From positions 41,685,201-41,749,200 of the forward strand of contig NC_079875.1 of the NCBI RefSeq assembly GCF_029227915.1: a stretch of 64,000 nt of DNA, written 5' to 3'. The first letter of the stretch is position 1. Each line of letters opens with the position of its first letter. This stretch comes from Hydractinia symbiolongicarpus (Eukaryota; Cnidaria; Hydrozoa; Anthoathecata; Hydractiniidae). The position numbers were made by a program, and so were the translations under genes. Positions 24,201 through 36,068 of this stretch are shown here, piece after piece. Under the pieces are notes generated by a model that was given only the letters and a program-made list of their open reading frames with translations, had not been told where the DNA came from and searched no databases.

Positions 24201-27200
24201 TTTACTCACAGGGTACTTTCTTTGTATACATTCGACTATACGGGCCAAGCCCGTGATTTACGGGAAATCGCGGGTTTTCATTTGCCGGCGATTAAACCCC
24301 TTTCATTAAGCGTCTCATCAAAAATGAAAACATTTTTGAAAACTGCAAGTCTCATGCGTTATAGTGGAGAGAAAATAATTCAAAAAATCGTTCGGGAAAT
24401 GAGTTTACTCACAGGGTACTTTCTTTGTATACTTTTGACTATACGGGCCGAGTCCGGGGTTTACGGGAAATGGCGGGTTTTCGTTTGCTGGCGATTAAAC
24501 TTCTTTTATTCAGCGTCTCATCAAAAATGACAACATTTTTGAAAACTACAAGTCTCATGCGTTTCAGTGGTGAAAAGATAATTTAAAAAATCGTTTTGGA
24601 AATGAGTTTACTCCCTGGGTACTTTCTTTGTATACATTCGACTATACGGGCCAAGCCCGGGATTTACGGGAAATCGCGGGTTTTCGTTTGCCAGCGATTA
24701 AACCACATTCATTAAGCGTCTCATCAAAAATGAAAACATTTCTGAAAACTACAAGTCTCATACGTTTTAGTGGTGAAAAAATAATTTTAAAAATCGTTCG
24801 GGAAATGAGTTTACTCCCTGGGTACTTTCTTTGTAGACTTTTGACTATACGAGCCGAGTCGGGGATTTACGGGAAATCGCGGGTTTTCGTTTGCCGGCGA
24901 TTAAACTTCTTTTATTCAGCGTCTCATCAAAAATGAAAACACTTTTGAAAACTACAAGTCTCGTGCGTTTTAGTGGTGACAAAATAATTTAAAAAATCGT
25001 TTGGGAAATGAGTTTACTCCCTGGGTGCTTTCTTTGTATACTTTTGACAATACGGGACAAGCCTGGGATTTACGGGAAATCGTTGGTTTTCGTTTGCCGG
25101 CGATTAAACTTTTTTTATTCAGCGTCTCATCAAAAATGAAAACATTTTTGAAAACTACAAGTCTTATGCGTTTCAGTGGTGAAAAAATAATTTAAATAAT
25201 CGTTCTGGAAATGAGTTTACTCACAGGGTACTTTATTTGTATACATTCGACTATACGGGCCAAGCCCGTGATTTACGGGAAATCGTTGGTTTTCGTTTGC
25301 CGGCGATTAAACTTCTTTTATTCAGCGTCTCATCAAAAATGAAAACATTTTTGAAAACTACAAGTCTTATGCGTTTCAGTGGTGAAAAAATAATTTAAAA
25401 AATCGTTCTGGAAATGAGTTTACTCACAGGGTACTTTCTTTGTATACATTCGACTATACGGGCCAAGCCCGTGATTTACGGGAAATTGCGGGTTTTCATT
25501 TGCCGGCGATTAAACCCCTTTCATTAAGCGTCTCATCAAAAATGAAAACACTTTTGAAAAGTACAAGTCTCATGCGTTTTAGTGGAGAGAAAATAATTCA
25601 AAAAATCGTTCGAGAAATGAGTTTACTCCCTGGGTACTTTCTATGTATACATTCGACTATACGAGCCAAGCCCGGGATTTACGGGAAATCGCGGGTTTTC
25701 GTTTGTTGGCGATTAAACCTCTTTCAATAAGTGTCTCATCAAAAATGAAAACATTTTTGAAAACTGCAAGTCTCATGCGTTATAGTGGAGAGAAAATAAT
25801 TCAAAAAATCGTTCGGGAAATGAGTTTACTCACAGGGTACTTTCTTTGTATACTTTTGACTATACGGGCCGAGTCGGGGATTTACAGGAAATCGCGGGTT
25901 TTCGTTTACCGGCGATTAAACTTCTTTTATTCAGCGTCTCATCAAAAATGACAACATTTTTGAAAACTACAAGTCTCATGCGTTTTAGTGGTGAAAAGAT
26001 AATTTAAAAAATCGTTTTGGAAATGAGTTTACTCCCTGGGTACTTTCTTTGTATACATTCGACTATACGGGCAAAGCGTTTTCGTTAGCCGGCGATTAAA
26101 CTACATTCATTAAGCGTCTCATCAAAAATGAGATCATTTCTGAAAACTACAACTCTCATACGTTTTAGTGGTGAAAAAATAATTTTGAAAATCGTTCGGG
26201 AAATGAGTTTACTCCCTGAGTACTTTCTTTGTATACTTTTGACTATACGGGCCAAATCCGGCATTTACAGGAAATCGCGGGTTTTCGTTTGCCGGCGATT
26301 AAAACTCTTTCATAAAGCGTCTCATTAAAAATGAAACATTTTTGAAAACTACAAGTCTCATTCGTTCTAGTGGTGCAGAAATAATTTGAAAAATCGTTCG
26401 GGAAATCAGTTTACTCCCTGGGTACTTTCTTTAGATACATTCAACTATACGGGCCAAGCCCGGGATTTACGGGAAATCGCGGGTTTTCGTTTGCCGGCAA
26501 TTAAACTTCTTTTATTCAGCGTCTCATCAAAAATGAAAACACTTTTGAAAACTACAAGTCTCATGCGTTTTAGTGGTGACAAAATAATTTAAAAAATCGT
26601 TTGGGAAATGAGTTTACTCCCTGGGTACTTTCTTTGTATACTTTTGACAATACGGGTCAAGCCCGGGATTTACGGGAAATCGTGGGTTTTCGTTTGCCGG
26701 CGATTAAACTTCATTTATTCAGCGTCTCATCAAAAATGAAAACATTTTTGAAAACTACAAGTCTTATGCGTTTCAGTGGTGAAAAAATAATTTAAAAAAT
26801 CGTTCTGGAAATGAGTTTACTCACAGGGTACTTTCTTTGTATACATTCGACTATACGGGCCAAGCCCGTGATTTACGGGAAATCGTTGGTTTTCGTTTGC
26901 CGGCGATTAAACTTCTTTTATTCAGCGTCTCATCAAAAATGAAAACATTTTTAAAAACTACAAGTCTTATGCGTTTCAGTGGTGAAAAATTAATTTAAAA
27001 AATCGTTCTGGAAATGAGTTTACTCACAGGGTACTTTCTTTGTATACATTCGACTATACGGGCCAAGACCGTGATTTACGGGAAATTGCGGGTTTTCATT
27101 TGCCGGCGATTAAACCCCTTTCATTAAGCGTCTCATCAAAAATGAAAACACTTTTGAAAAGTACAAGTCTCATGCGTTTTAGTGGAGAGAAAATAATTCA

Positions 27201-28420
27201 AAAAATCGTTCGAGAAATGAGTTTACTCCCTGGGTACTTTCTATGTATACATTCGACTATACGAGCCAAGCCCGGGATTTACGGAAAATCGCGGGTTTTC
27301 GTTTGTTGGCGATTAAACCTCTTTCAATAAGTGTCTCATCAAAAATGAAAACATTTTTGAAAACTGCAAGTCTCATGCGTTATAGTGGAGAGAAAATAAT
27401 TCAAAAAATCGTTCGGGAAATGAGTTTACTCACAGGGTACTTTCTTTGTATACTTTTGACTATACGGGCCGAGTCCGGGGTTTACGGGAAATGGCGGGTT
27501 TTCGTTTGCTGGCGATTAAACTTCTTTTATTCAGCGTCTCATCAAAAATGAAAACATTTTTGAAAACTACAAGTCTTATGCGTTTCAGTGGTGAAAAAAT
27601 AATTTAAAAAATCGTTCTGGAAATGAGTTTACTCACAGGGTACTTTCTTTGTATACATTCGACTATACGGGCCAAGCCCGTGATTTACGGGAAATTGCGG
27701 GTTTTCATTTGCCGGCGATTAAACCCCTTTCATTAAGCGTCTCATCAAAAATGAAAACATTTTTGAAAACTAAAAGTCTCATCCGTTTTAGTGAAGAGAA
27801 AATAATTCAAAAAATCGTTCGAGAAATGAGTTTACTCCCTGGGTACTTTCTATGTATACATTCGACTATAGGAGCCAAGCCCGGGATTTACGGGAAATCG
27901 CGGGTTTTCGTTTGTTGGCGATTAAACCTCTTTCATTAAGTGTCTCATTAAAAATGAAAACATTTTTGAAAAGTACAAGTCTTATGCGTTTTAGTGGTGA
28001 AAAAATAATTTAAAAAATCGTTCTGGAAATGAATTTACTCACAGGGTACTTTCTTTGTATACATTCGACTATACGGGCCAAGCCCGTGATTTACGGGAAA
28101 TCGCGGGTTTTCATTTGCCGGCGATTAAACCCCTTTCATTAAGCGTCTCATCAAAAATGAAAACATTTTTGAAAACTGCAAGTCTCATGCGTTATAGTGG
28201 AGAGAAAATAATTCAAAAAATCGTTCGGGAAATGAGTTTACTCACAGGGTACTTTCTTTGTATACATTCGACTATACGGGCCAAGCCCGTGATTTACGGG
28301 AAATCGTTGGTTTTCGTTTGCCGGCGATTAAACTTCTTTTATTCAGCGTCTCATCAAAAATGAAAACATTTTTGAAAACTACAAGTCTTATGCGTTTCAG
28401 TGGTGAAAAATTAATTTAAA
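24200..28420 (+). repeat. mosaic segment with 1,600-bp repeat
   Basis: 24,628-25,195 closely matches 3,767-4,334 (TTTCTTTGTAGACTTTTGAC, CGAGCCGAGTCGGGG, CTCGTGCG). Then 25,000-25,870 recurs at 26,600-27,470 at an offset of 1,600 bp, which is 8 x 203 minus the 23-bp deletion and a 1-bp deletion (AAAATGAAACATTTTTG near 26,331). A class N-D dimer lies at 26,386-26,795. The rest is CTCACAGGG-family monomers like those at 20-24 kb. Confidence 0.7.
26066..26089 (+). other. 23-bp core deletion, site 3
   Basis: GGGCAAAGC is joined to GTTTTCGTTAGCC at 26,077/26,078. The breakpoints match sites 1 and 2, with one private substitution (GCAAAGC for GCCAAGC) upstream. The flanking monomers also resemble those around site 1, including the ACAACTCTCATACG variant. 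Confidence 0.9.
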
Positions 28421-30205
28421 AAATCGTTCTGGAAATGAGTTTACTCACAGGGTACTTTCTTTGTATACATTCGACTATACGGGCCGAGTCCGGGATTTAC
28501 AGGAAATCGCGGGTTTTCGTTTGCTGGCGATTAAACTTCTTTTATTCAGCGTCTCATCAAAAATGACAACATTTTTGAAAACTACAAGTCTCATGCGTTT
28601 TAGTGGTGAAAAGATAATTTAAAAAATCGTTTTGGAAATGAGTTTACTCCCTGGGTACTTTCTTTGTATACATTCGACTATACGGGCCAAGCCCGGGATT
28701 TACGGGAAATCGCGGGTTTTCGTTAGCCGGTGATTAAAACTCTTTCATTAAGCGTCTCATTAAAAATAAAACATTTTTGAAAACTACAAGTCTCATTCGT
28801 TCTAGTGGTGCAGAAATAATTTGAAAAATCGTTCGGGAAATGAGTTTACTCACAGGGTACTTTCTTTGTATACTTTTGACTATACGGGCCGAGTCCGGGG
28901 TTTACGGGAAATGGCGGGTTTTCGTTTGCTGGCGATTAAACTTCTTTTATTCAGCGTCTCATCAAAAATGACAGCATTGTTGAAAACTACAAGTCTCATG
29001 CGTTTTAGTGGTGAAAAGATAATTTAAAAAATCTTTTTGGAAATGAGTTTACTCCCTGGGTACTTTCTTTGTATACATTCGACTATACGGGCCAAGCCCG
29101 GGATTTACAGGAAATCGCGGGTTTTCGTTAGCCGGCGATTAAACCACATTCATTAAGCGTCTCATCAAAAATGAAAACATTTCTGAAAACTACAAGTCTC
29201 ATACGTTTTAGTGGTGAAAAGATAATTTTAAAAATCGTCCGGGAAATGAGTTTACTCCCTGGGTACTTTCTTTGTATACTTTTGAATATACAGGCCGAGT
29301 CCGGGATTTACGGGAAATCGCGGGTTTTCGTTTGCCGGCGATCAAACTTCTTTTATTTACCGTCTCATCAAAAATGAAAACGTTTTTAAAAACTACAAGT
29401 CTCATGGGCTTTAGTGGTGAAATAATAATTTAAAAAATCGTTCGAGAAATGAGTTTACTCCCTGGGTACTTTCTTTGTATACTTTTGACTATACGGGCCG
29501 AGTCCGGGGTTTACGGGAAATGGCGGGTTTTTGTTTGCTGGCGATTAAACTTCTTTTATTCAGCGTCTCATCAAAAATGACAACATTTTTGAAAACTACA
29601 AGTCTCATGCGTTTTCGTGGTGACAAAATAATTTAAAAAATCGTTTGGGAAATGAGTTTACTCCCTGGATACTTTCTTTGTATACTTTTCACAATACGGG
29701 TCAAGCCCGGGATTTACGGGAAATCGTGGGTTTTCGTTTGCCGGCGATTAAACTTCTTTTATACAGTGTCTCATCAAAAATGAAAACATTTTTGTAAACT
29801 ACAAGTCTCATGCATTTTAGTGGTGAAAAAATAATTCAAAAAATCGTTCGGGAAATGAGTTTACTCCCTGGGTACTTTCTTTGTATACATTCGACTATAC
29901 GAGCCAAACCCGGGATATACGGGAAATCGCGGGTTTTCTTTTGTTGGCGATTAAACCTCTTTCGTTAAGCGTCTCATTAAAAATGAAAACATTTTTGAAA
30001 ACTACAAGTCTCATTTGTTCTAGTGGTGCAGAAATAATTTGAAAAATCGTTCGGAAAATCAGTTTACTCCCTGGGTACTTTCTCTAGATACATTCAACTA
30101 TACGGGCCAAGCCCGTGATTTACGGGAAATCGCGGGTTTTCGTTTGTTGGCAATTAAACCTCTTTCATTAAGTGTCTCATTAAAAATGAAAACATTTTTG
30201 AAAAG
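28420..30205 (+). repeat. divergent mosaic monomers
   Basis: About nine monomers have more private changes than their neighbours: GACAGCATTGTTG, AAATCTTTTTGG, TTTTGAATATACAGGCC, TTTACCGTCTC, CATGGGCTTTAG, TTTTCACAATACGGG and CTCATTTGTTC. Class N at about 30,039 does not continue into class D but switches to the GTTTGTTGGCAATTAAACC type, making a chimera. No repeat unit longer than the monomer was found inside this stretch. Confidence 0.6.
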
Positions 30206-31522
30206 TACAAGTCTTATGCGTTTTAGTGGTGAAAAAATAATTTAAAAAATCGTTCTGGAAATGAGTTTACTCACAGGGTACTTTCTTTGTATACATTCGA
30301 CTATACGGGCCAAGCCCGTGATTTACGGGAAATCGCGGGTTTTCATTTGCCGGCGATTAAACCCCTTTCATTAAGCGTCTCATCAAAAATGAAAACATTT
30401 TTGAAAACTGCAAGTCTCATGCGTTATAGTGGAGAGAAAATAATTCAAAAAATCGTTCGGGAAATGAGTTTACTCACAGGGTACTTTCTTTGTATACTTT
30501 TGACTATACGGGCCGAGTCCGGGGTTTACGGGAAATGGCGGGTTTTCGTTTGCTGGCGATTAAACTTCATTTATTCAGCGTCTCATCAAAAATGACAACA
30601 TTTTTGAAAACTACAAGTCTTATGCGTTTTAGTGGTGAAAAAATAATTTAAAAAATCGTTCTGGAAATGAGTTTACTCACAGGGTACTTTCTTTGTATAC
30701 ATTCGACTATACGGGCCAAGCCCGTGATTTACGGGAAATCGCGGGTTTTCATTTGCCGGCGATTAAACCCCTTTCATTAAGCGTCTCATCAAAAATGAAA
30801 ACATATTTGAAAACTGCAAGTCTCATGCGTTATAGTGGAGAGAAAATAATTCAAAAAATCGTTCGGGAAATGAGTTTACTCACAGGGTACTTTCTTTGTA
30901 TACTTTTGACTATACGGGCCGAGTCCGGGGTTTACGGGAAATGGCGGGTTTTCGTTTGCTGGCGATTAAACTTCATTAATTCAGCGTCTCATCAAAAATG
31001 ACAACATTTTTGAAAACTACAAGTCTCATGCGTTTTAGTGGTGAAAAGATAATTTAAAAAATCGTTTTGGAAATGAGTTTACTCCCTGGGTACTTTCTTT
31101 GTATACATTCGACTATATGGGCCAAGCCCGGGGTTTACGGGAAATCGCGGGTTTTCGTTAGCCGGAGATTAAAACACATTCATTTAGCGTCTCATCAAAA
31201 ATAAAAAAAATTTCTGAAAACTACAAGTCTCATACGTTTTAGTGGTGAAAAAATAATTTTAAAAATCGTTCGGGAAATGAGTTTACTCCCTGGGTACTTT
31301 CTTTGTATACTTTTGACTATACGGGCCGAGTCCGGGATTTACAGGAAATCGCGGGTTTTCGTTTACCGGCGATTAAAACTCTTTCATTAAGCGTCTCATT
31401 AAAAATGACAACATTTTTGAAAACTACAAGTCTCATGCGTTTTAGTGGTGAAAAGATAATTTAAAAAATCGTTTTGGAAATGAGTTTACTCCCTGGGTAC
31501 TTTCTTTGTATACATTCGACTA

Positions 31523-31546
31523 TACGGGCCAAGCGTTTTCGTTAGC
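31523..31546 (+). other. 23-bp core deletion, site 4
   Basis: The same junction lies at 31,534/31,535, in a TTCGTTAGCCGG monomer inside the first 5.86-kb block. Confidence 0.9.
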
Positions 31547-31984
31547 CGGCGATTAAACCACATTCATTAAGCGTCTCATCAAAAATGAAAACATTTCTGA
31601 AAACTACAAGTCTCATACGTTTTAGTGGTGAAAAAATAATTTAAAAAATTGTTCGGGAAATGAGTTTACTCCCTGAGTACTTTCTTTGTATACTTTTGAC
31701 TATACGGGCCGAGTCCGGCATTTACAGGAAATCGCGGGTTTTCGTTTGCCGGCGATTAAAACTCTTTCATTAAGCGTCTCATTAAAAATGACAACACTTT
31801 TGAAAACTACAAGTCTCATGCGTTTTAGTGGTGAAAAGATAATTTAAAAAATCGTTTTGGAAATGAGTTTACTCCCTGGGTACTTTCTTTGTATACTTTT
31901 GACAATACGGGTCAAGCCCGGGATTTACGGGAAATCGTGGGTTTTCGTTTGCCGGCGATTAAACTTCTTTTATTCAGCGTCTCA

Positions 31985-33815
31985 TCAAAAATGAAAACAT
32001 TTTTGTAAACTACAAGTCTCATGCGTTTTAGTGGTGAAAAAATAATTCAAAAAATCGTTCGGGAAATGAGTTTACTCCCTGGGTACTTTCTTTGTATACA
32101 TTAGACTATACGAGCCAAGCCCGGGATATACGGGAAATCGCGGGTTTTCTTTTGTCGGCGATTAAACCTCTTTCATTAAGCGTCTGATTAAAAATGAAAA
32201 CATTTTTGAAAACTACAAGTCTCATTCGTTCTAGTGGTGCAGAAAATAATTCAAAAAATCGTTCGGGAAATGAGTTTACTCACAGGGTACTTTCTTTGTA
32301 TACTTTTGGCTATACGGGCCGAGTCCGCGGTTTACGGGAAATGGCGGGTTTTCGTTTGCTGGCGATTAAACCTCTTTCATTAAGTGTCTCATTAAAAATG
32401 ACAACATTTTTGAAAACTACAAGTCTCATGCGTTTTAGTGGTGAAAAGATAATTTAAAAAATCGTTTTGGAAATGAGTTTACTCCCTGGGTACTTTCTTT
32501 GTATACATTTGACTATACGGGCCAAGCCCGGGATTTACGGGAAATCGCGGGTTTTCGTTAGCCGGCGATTAAACCACATTCATTAAGCGTCTCATCAAAA
32601 ATGAAAACATTTCTGAAAACTACAAGTCTCATGCGTTTTAGTGGTGAAAAAATAATTCAAAAAATCGTTCGGGAAATGAGTTTACTCCCTGGGTACTTTC
32701 TTTGTATACATTCGACTATACGAGCCAAGCCCGGGATATACGGGAAATCGCGGGTTTTCTTTTGTCGGCGATTAAACCTCTTTCATTAAGCGTCTCATTA
32801 AAAATGAAAACATTTTTGAAAACTACAAGTCTCATTTGTTCTAGTGGTGCAGAAAATAATTCAAAAAATCGTTTGGGAAATGAGTTTACTCACAGGGTAC
32901 TTTCTTTGTATACTTTTGGCTATACGGGCCGAGTCCGCGGTTTACGGGAAATGGCGGGTTTTCGTTTGCTGGCGATTAAACCTCTTTCATTAAGTGTCTC
33001 ATTAAAAATGACAACATTTTTGAAAACTACAAGTCTCATGCGTTTTAGTGGTGAAAAGATAATTTAAAAAATCGTTTTGGAAATGAGTTTACTCCCTGGG
33101 TACTTTCTTTGTATACATTTGACTATACGGGCCAAGCCCGGGATTTACGGGAAATCGCGGGTTTTCGTTAGCCGGCGATTAAACCACATTCATTAAGCGT
33201 CTCATCAAAAATGAAAACATTTCTGAAAACTACAAGTCTCATGCGTTTTAGTGGTGAAAAAATAATTCAAAAAATCGTTCGGGAAATGAGTTTACTCCCT
33301 GGGTACTTTCTTTGTATACATTCGACTATACGAGCCAAGCCCGGGATATACGGGAAATCGCGGGTTTTCTTTTGTCGGCGATTAAACCTCTTTCATTAAG
33401 CGTCTCATTAAAAATGAAAACATTTTTGAAAACTACAAGTCTCATTTGTTCTAGTGGTGCAGAAAATAATTCAAAAAATCGTTTGGGAAATGAGTTTACT
33501 CACAGGGTACTTTCTTTGTATACTTTTGACTATACGGGCCGAGTCCGGGGTTTACGGGAAATGGCGGGTTTTCGTTTGCTGGCGATTAAACCTCTTTCAT
33601 TAAGTGTCTCATTAAAATGACAACATTTTTGAAAACTACAAGTCTCATGCGTTTTAGTGGTGAAAAGATAATTTAAAAAATCGTTTTGGAAATGAGTTTA
33701 CTCCCTGGGTACTTTCTTTGTATACATTCGACTATACGGGCCAAGCCCGGGATTTACGGGAAATCGCGGGTTTTCGTTAGCCGGCGATTAAACCACATTC
33801 ATTAAGCGTCTCATA
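31985..33815 (+). repeat. 610-bp trimer higher-order repeat, three copies
   Basis: 32263, 32873 and 33483 are equivalent, as are 32601/33211 and 32702/33312, all spaced 610 bp. The period is 3 x 203 + 1 because of an extra base in GCAGAAAATAATTC. The first two units share GTCCGCGGTTTACGG, a private SacII-type CCGCGG; the third has GTCCGGGG. The second 5.86-kb block holds only two such units (about 37,850-39,060). Confidence 0.8.
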
Positions 33816-36068
33816 AAAAATGAAAACATTTCTGAAAACTACAAGTCTCATACGTTTTAGTGGTGAAAAATGAATTTTAAAAATCGTTCGGGAAAGGATT
33901 TTACTCCCTGGGTACTTTCTTTGTATACTTTTGACTATACGGGCCGAGTCCGGGATTTACAGGAAATCGCGGGTTTTCGTTTGCCGGCGATTAAAACTCT
34001 TTCATTAAGCGTCTCTTTAAAAATGAAACATTTTTAAAAACTACAAGTCTCATTCGTTCTAGTGGTGCAGAAATAATTTGAAAAATCGTTCGGGAAATCA
34101 GTTTACTCCCTGGGTACTTTCTTTAGATATATTCAACTATACGGGCCAAGCCCGGGATTTACGGGAAATCGCGGGTTTTCGTTTGCCGGCGATTAAACTT
34201 CTTTTATTCAGCGTCTCATCAAAAATGAAAACACTTTTGAAAACTACAAGTCTCATGCGTTTTTGTGGTGACAAAAGAATTTAAAAAATCGTTTGGGAAA
34301 TGAGTTTACTCCCTGGGTACTTTCTTTGTATACTTTTGACAATACGGGCCAAGCCTGGGATTTACGGGAAATCGTTGGTTTTCGTTTGCCGGCGATTAAA
34401 CTTCTTTTATTCAGCGTCTCATCAAAAATGAAAACATTTTTGAAAACTACAAGTCTTATGCGTTTTAGTGGTGAAAAAATAATTTAAAAAATCGTTCTGG
34501 AAATGAGTTTACTCACAGGGTACTTTCTTTGTATGCATTCGACTATACGGGCCAAGCCCGGGATTTACGGGAAATCGCGGGGTTTCGTTTGCCGGCGATT
34601 AAACCTCTTTCATTAAGCGTCTCATCAAAAATGAAAACATTTTTGAAACCTACAAGTCTCATGCGTTTTAGTGGTGAAAAGATAATTTAAAAAATCGTTT
34701 TGGAAATGAGTTTACTCCCTGGGTACTTTCTTTGTATACATTCGACTATACGGGCCAAGCTCGGCATTTACGGGAAATCGCAGGTTTTCGTTAGCCGGCG
34801 ATTAAACCACATTCATTAAGCCTCATCAAAAATGAAAACATTTCTGAAAACTACAAGTCTCATACGTTTTAGTGGTGAAAAAATAATTTTAAAAATCGTT
34901 CGGGAAATGAGTTTACTCCCTGGGTACTTTCTTTGTATACTTTTGACTATACGGGCCGAGTCCGGGATTTACAGGAAATCGCGGGTTTTCGTTTGCCGGC
35001 GATTAAAACTCTTTCATTAAGCGTCTCATTAAAAATGAAACATTTTTGAAAACTACAAGTCTCATTCGTTCTAGTGGTGCAGAAATAATTTGAAAAATCG
35101 TTCGGGAAATCAGTTTACTCCCTGGGTACTTTCTTTAGATACATTCAACTATACGGGTCAACCCGGGATTTACGGGAAATCGCGGGTTTTCGTTTGCCGG
35201 CAATTAAACTTCTTTTATTCAGCGTCTCATCAAAAATGAAAACACTTTTGAAAACTACAAGTCTCATGCGTTTTTGTGGTGACAAAAGAATTTAAAAAAT
35301 CGTTTGGGAAATGAGTTTACTCCCTGGGTACTTTCTTTGTATACTTTTGACAATACGGGCCAAGCCTGGGATTTACGGGAAATCGTTGGTTTTCGTTTGC
35401 CGGCGATTAAACCTGTTTCATTAAGCGTCTCATCAAAAATGAAAACATTTTTGAAAACTACAAGTCTCATGCGTTTTAGTGGTGAAAAAATAATTCAAAA
35501 AATCGTTCGGGAAATGAGTTTACTCCCTGGGTACTTTCTTTGTATACATTCGACTATACGAGCCAAGCCCGGGATATACGGGAAATCGCGGGTTTTCTTT
35601 TGTCGGCGATTAAACCTCTTTCATTAAGCGTCTCATTAAAAATGAAAACATTTTTGAAAACTACAAGTCTCATTTGTTCTAGTGGTGCAGAAAATAATTC
35701 AAAAAATCGTTTGGGAAATGAGTTTACTCACAGGGTACTTTCTTTGTATACTTTTGACTATACGGGCCGAGTCCGGGGTTTACGGGAAATGGCGGGTTTT
35801 CGTTTGCTGGCGATTAAACCTCTTTCATTAAGTGTCTCATTAAAAATGACAACATTTTTGAAAACTACAAGTCTCATGCGTTTTAGTGGTGAAAAGATAA
35901 TTTAAAAAATCGTTTTGGAAATGAGTTTACTCCCTGGGTACTTTCTTTGTATACATTCGACTATACGGGCCAAGCCCGGGATTTACGGGAAATCGCGGGT
36001 TTTCGTTAGCCGGCGATTAAACCACATTCATTAAGCGTCTCATAAAAAATGAAAACATTTCTGAAAAC

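Larger units (their letters stand above)
30206..36068 (+). repeat. 5.86-kb large duplication, copy 1
   Basis: 30287, 30693 and 31534 recur 5,862-5,863 bp later. After 33.3 kb the offset falls to 5,253 bp (34078 to 39331, 34832 to 40085, 35540 to 40793). The 610-bp difference is one extra trimer in this copy. Homology begins at 30,206, just after a G/C difference in AAAAGTAC versus AAAACTAC, and ends at 36,068 where copy 2 begins. Shared rare variants include CTTCATTTATTCAGCG, CTTCATTAATTCAGCG, GCCGGAGATTAAAACAC and a 2-bp deletion in AAGCCTCATC. Confidence 0.88.

Noticed and set aside
31195-31215. AATAAAAAAAATTTC as a possible poly-A insertion or retroposon tail
   Set aside because: It is a small A-run variant of the usual AAAATGAAAACATTTC. 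Its counterpart near 37,062 is ATGAAAAAATTTC, and there is no inserted sequence beside it.
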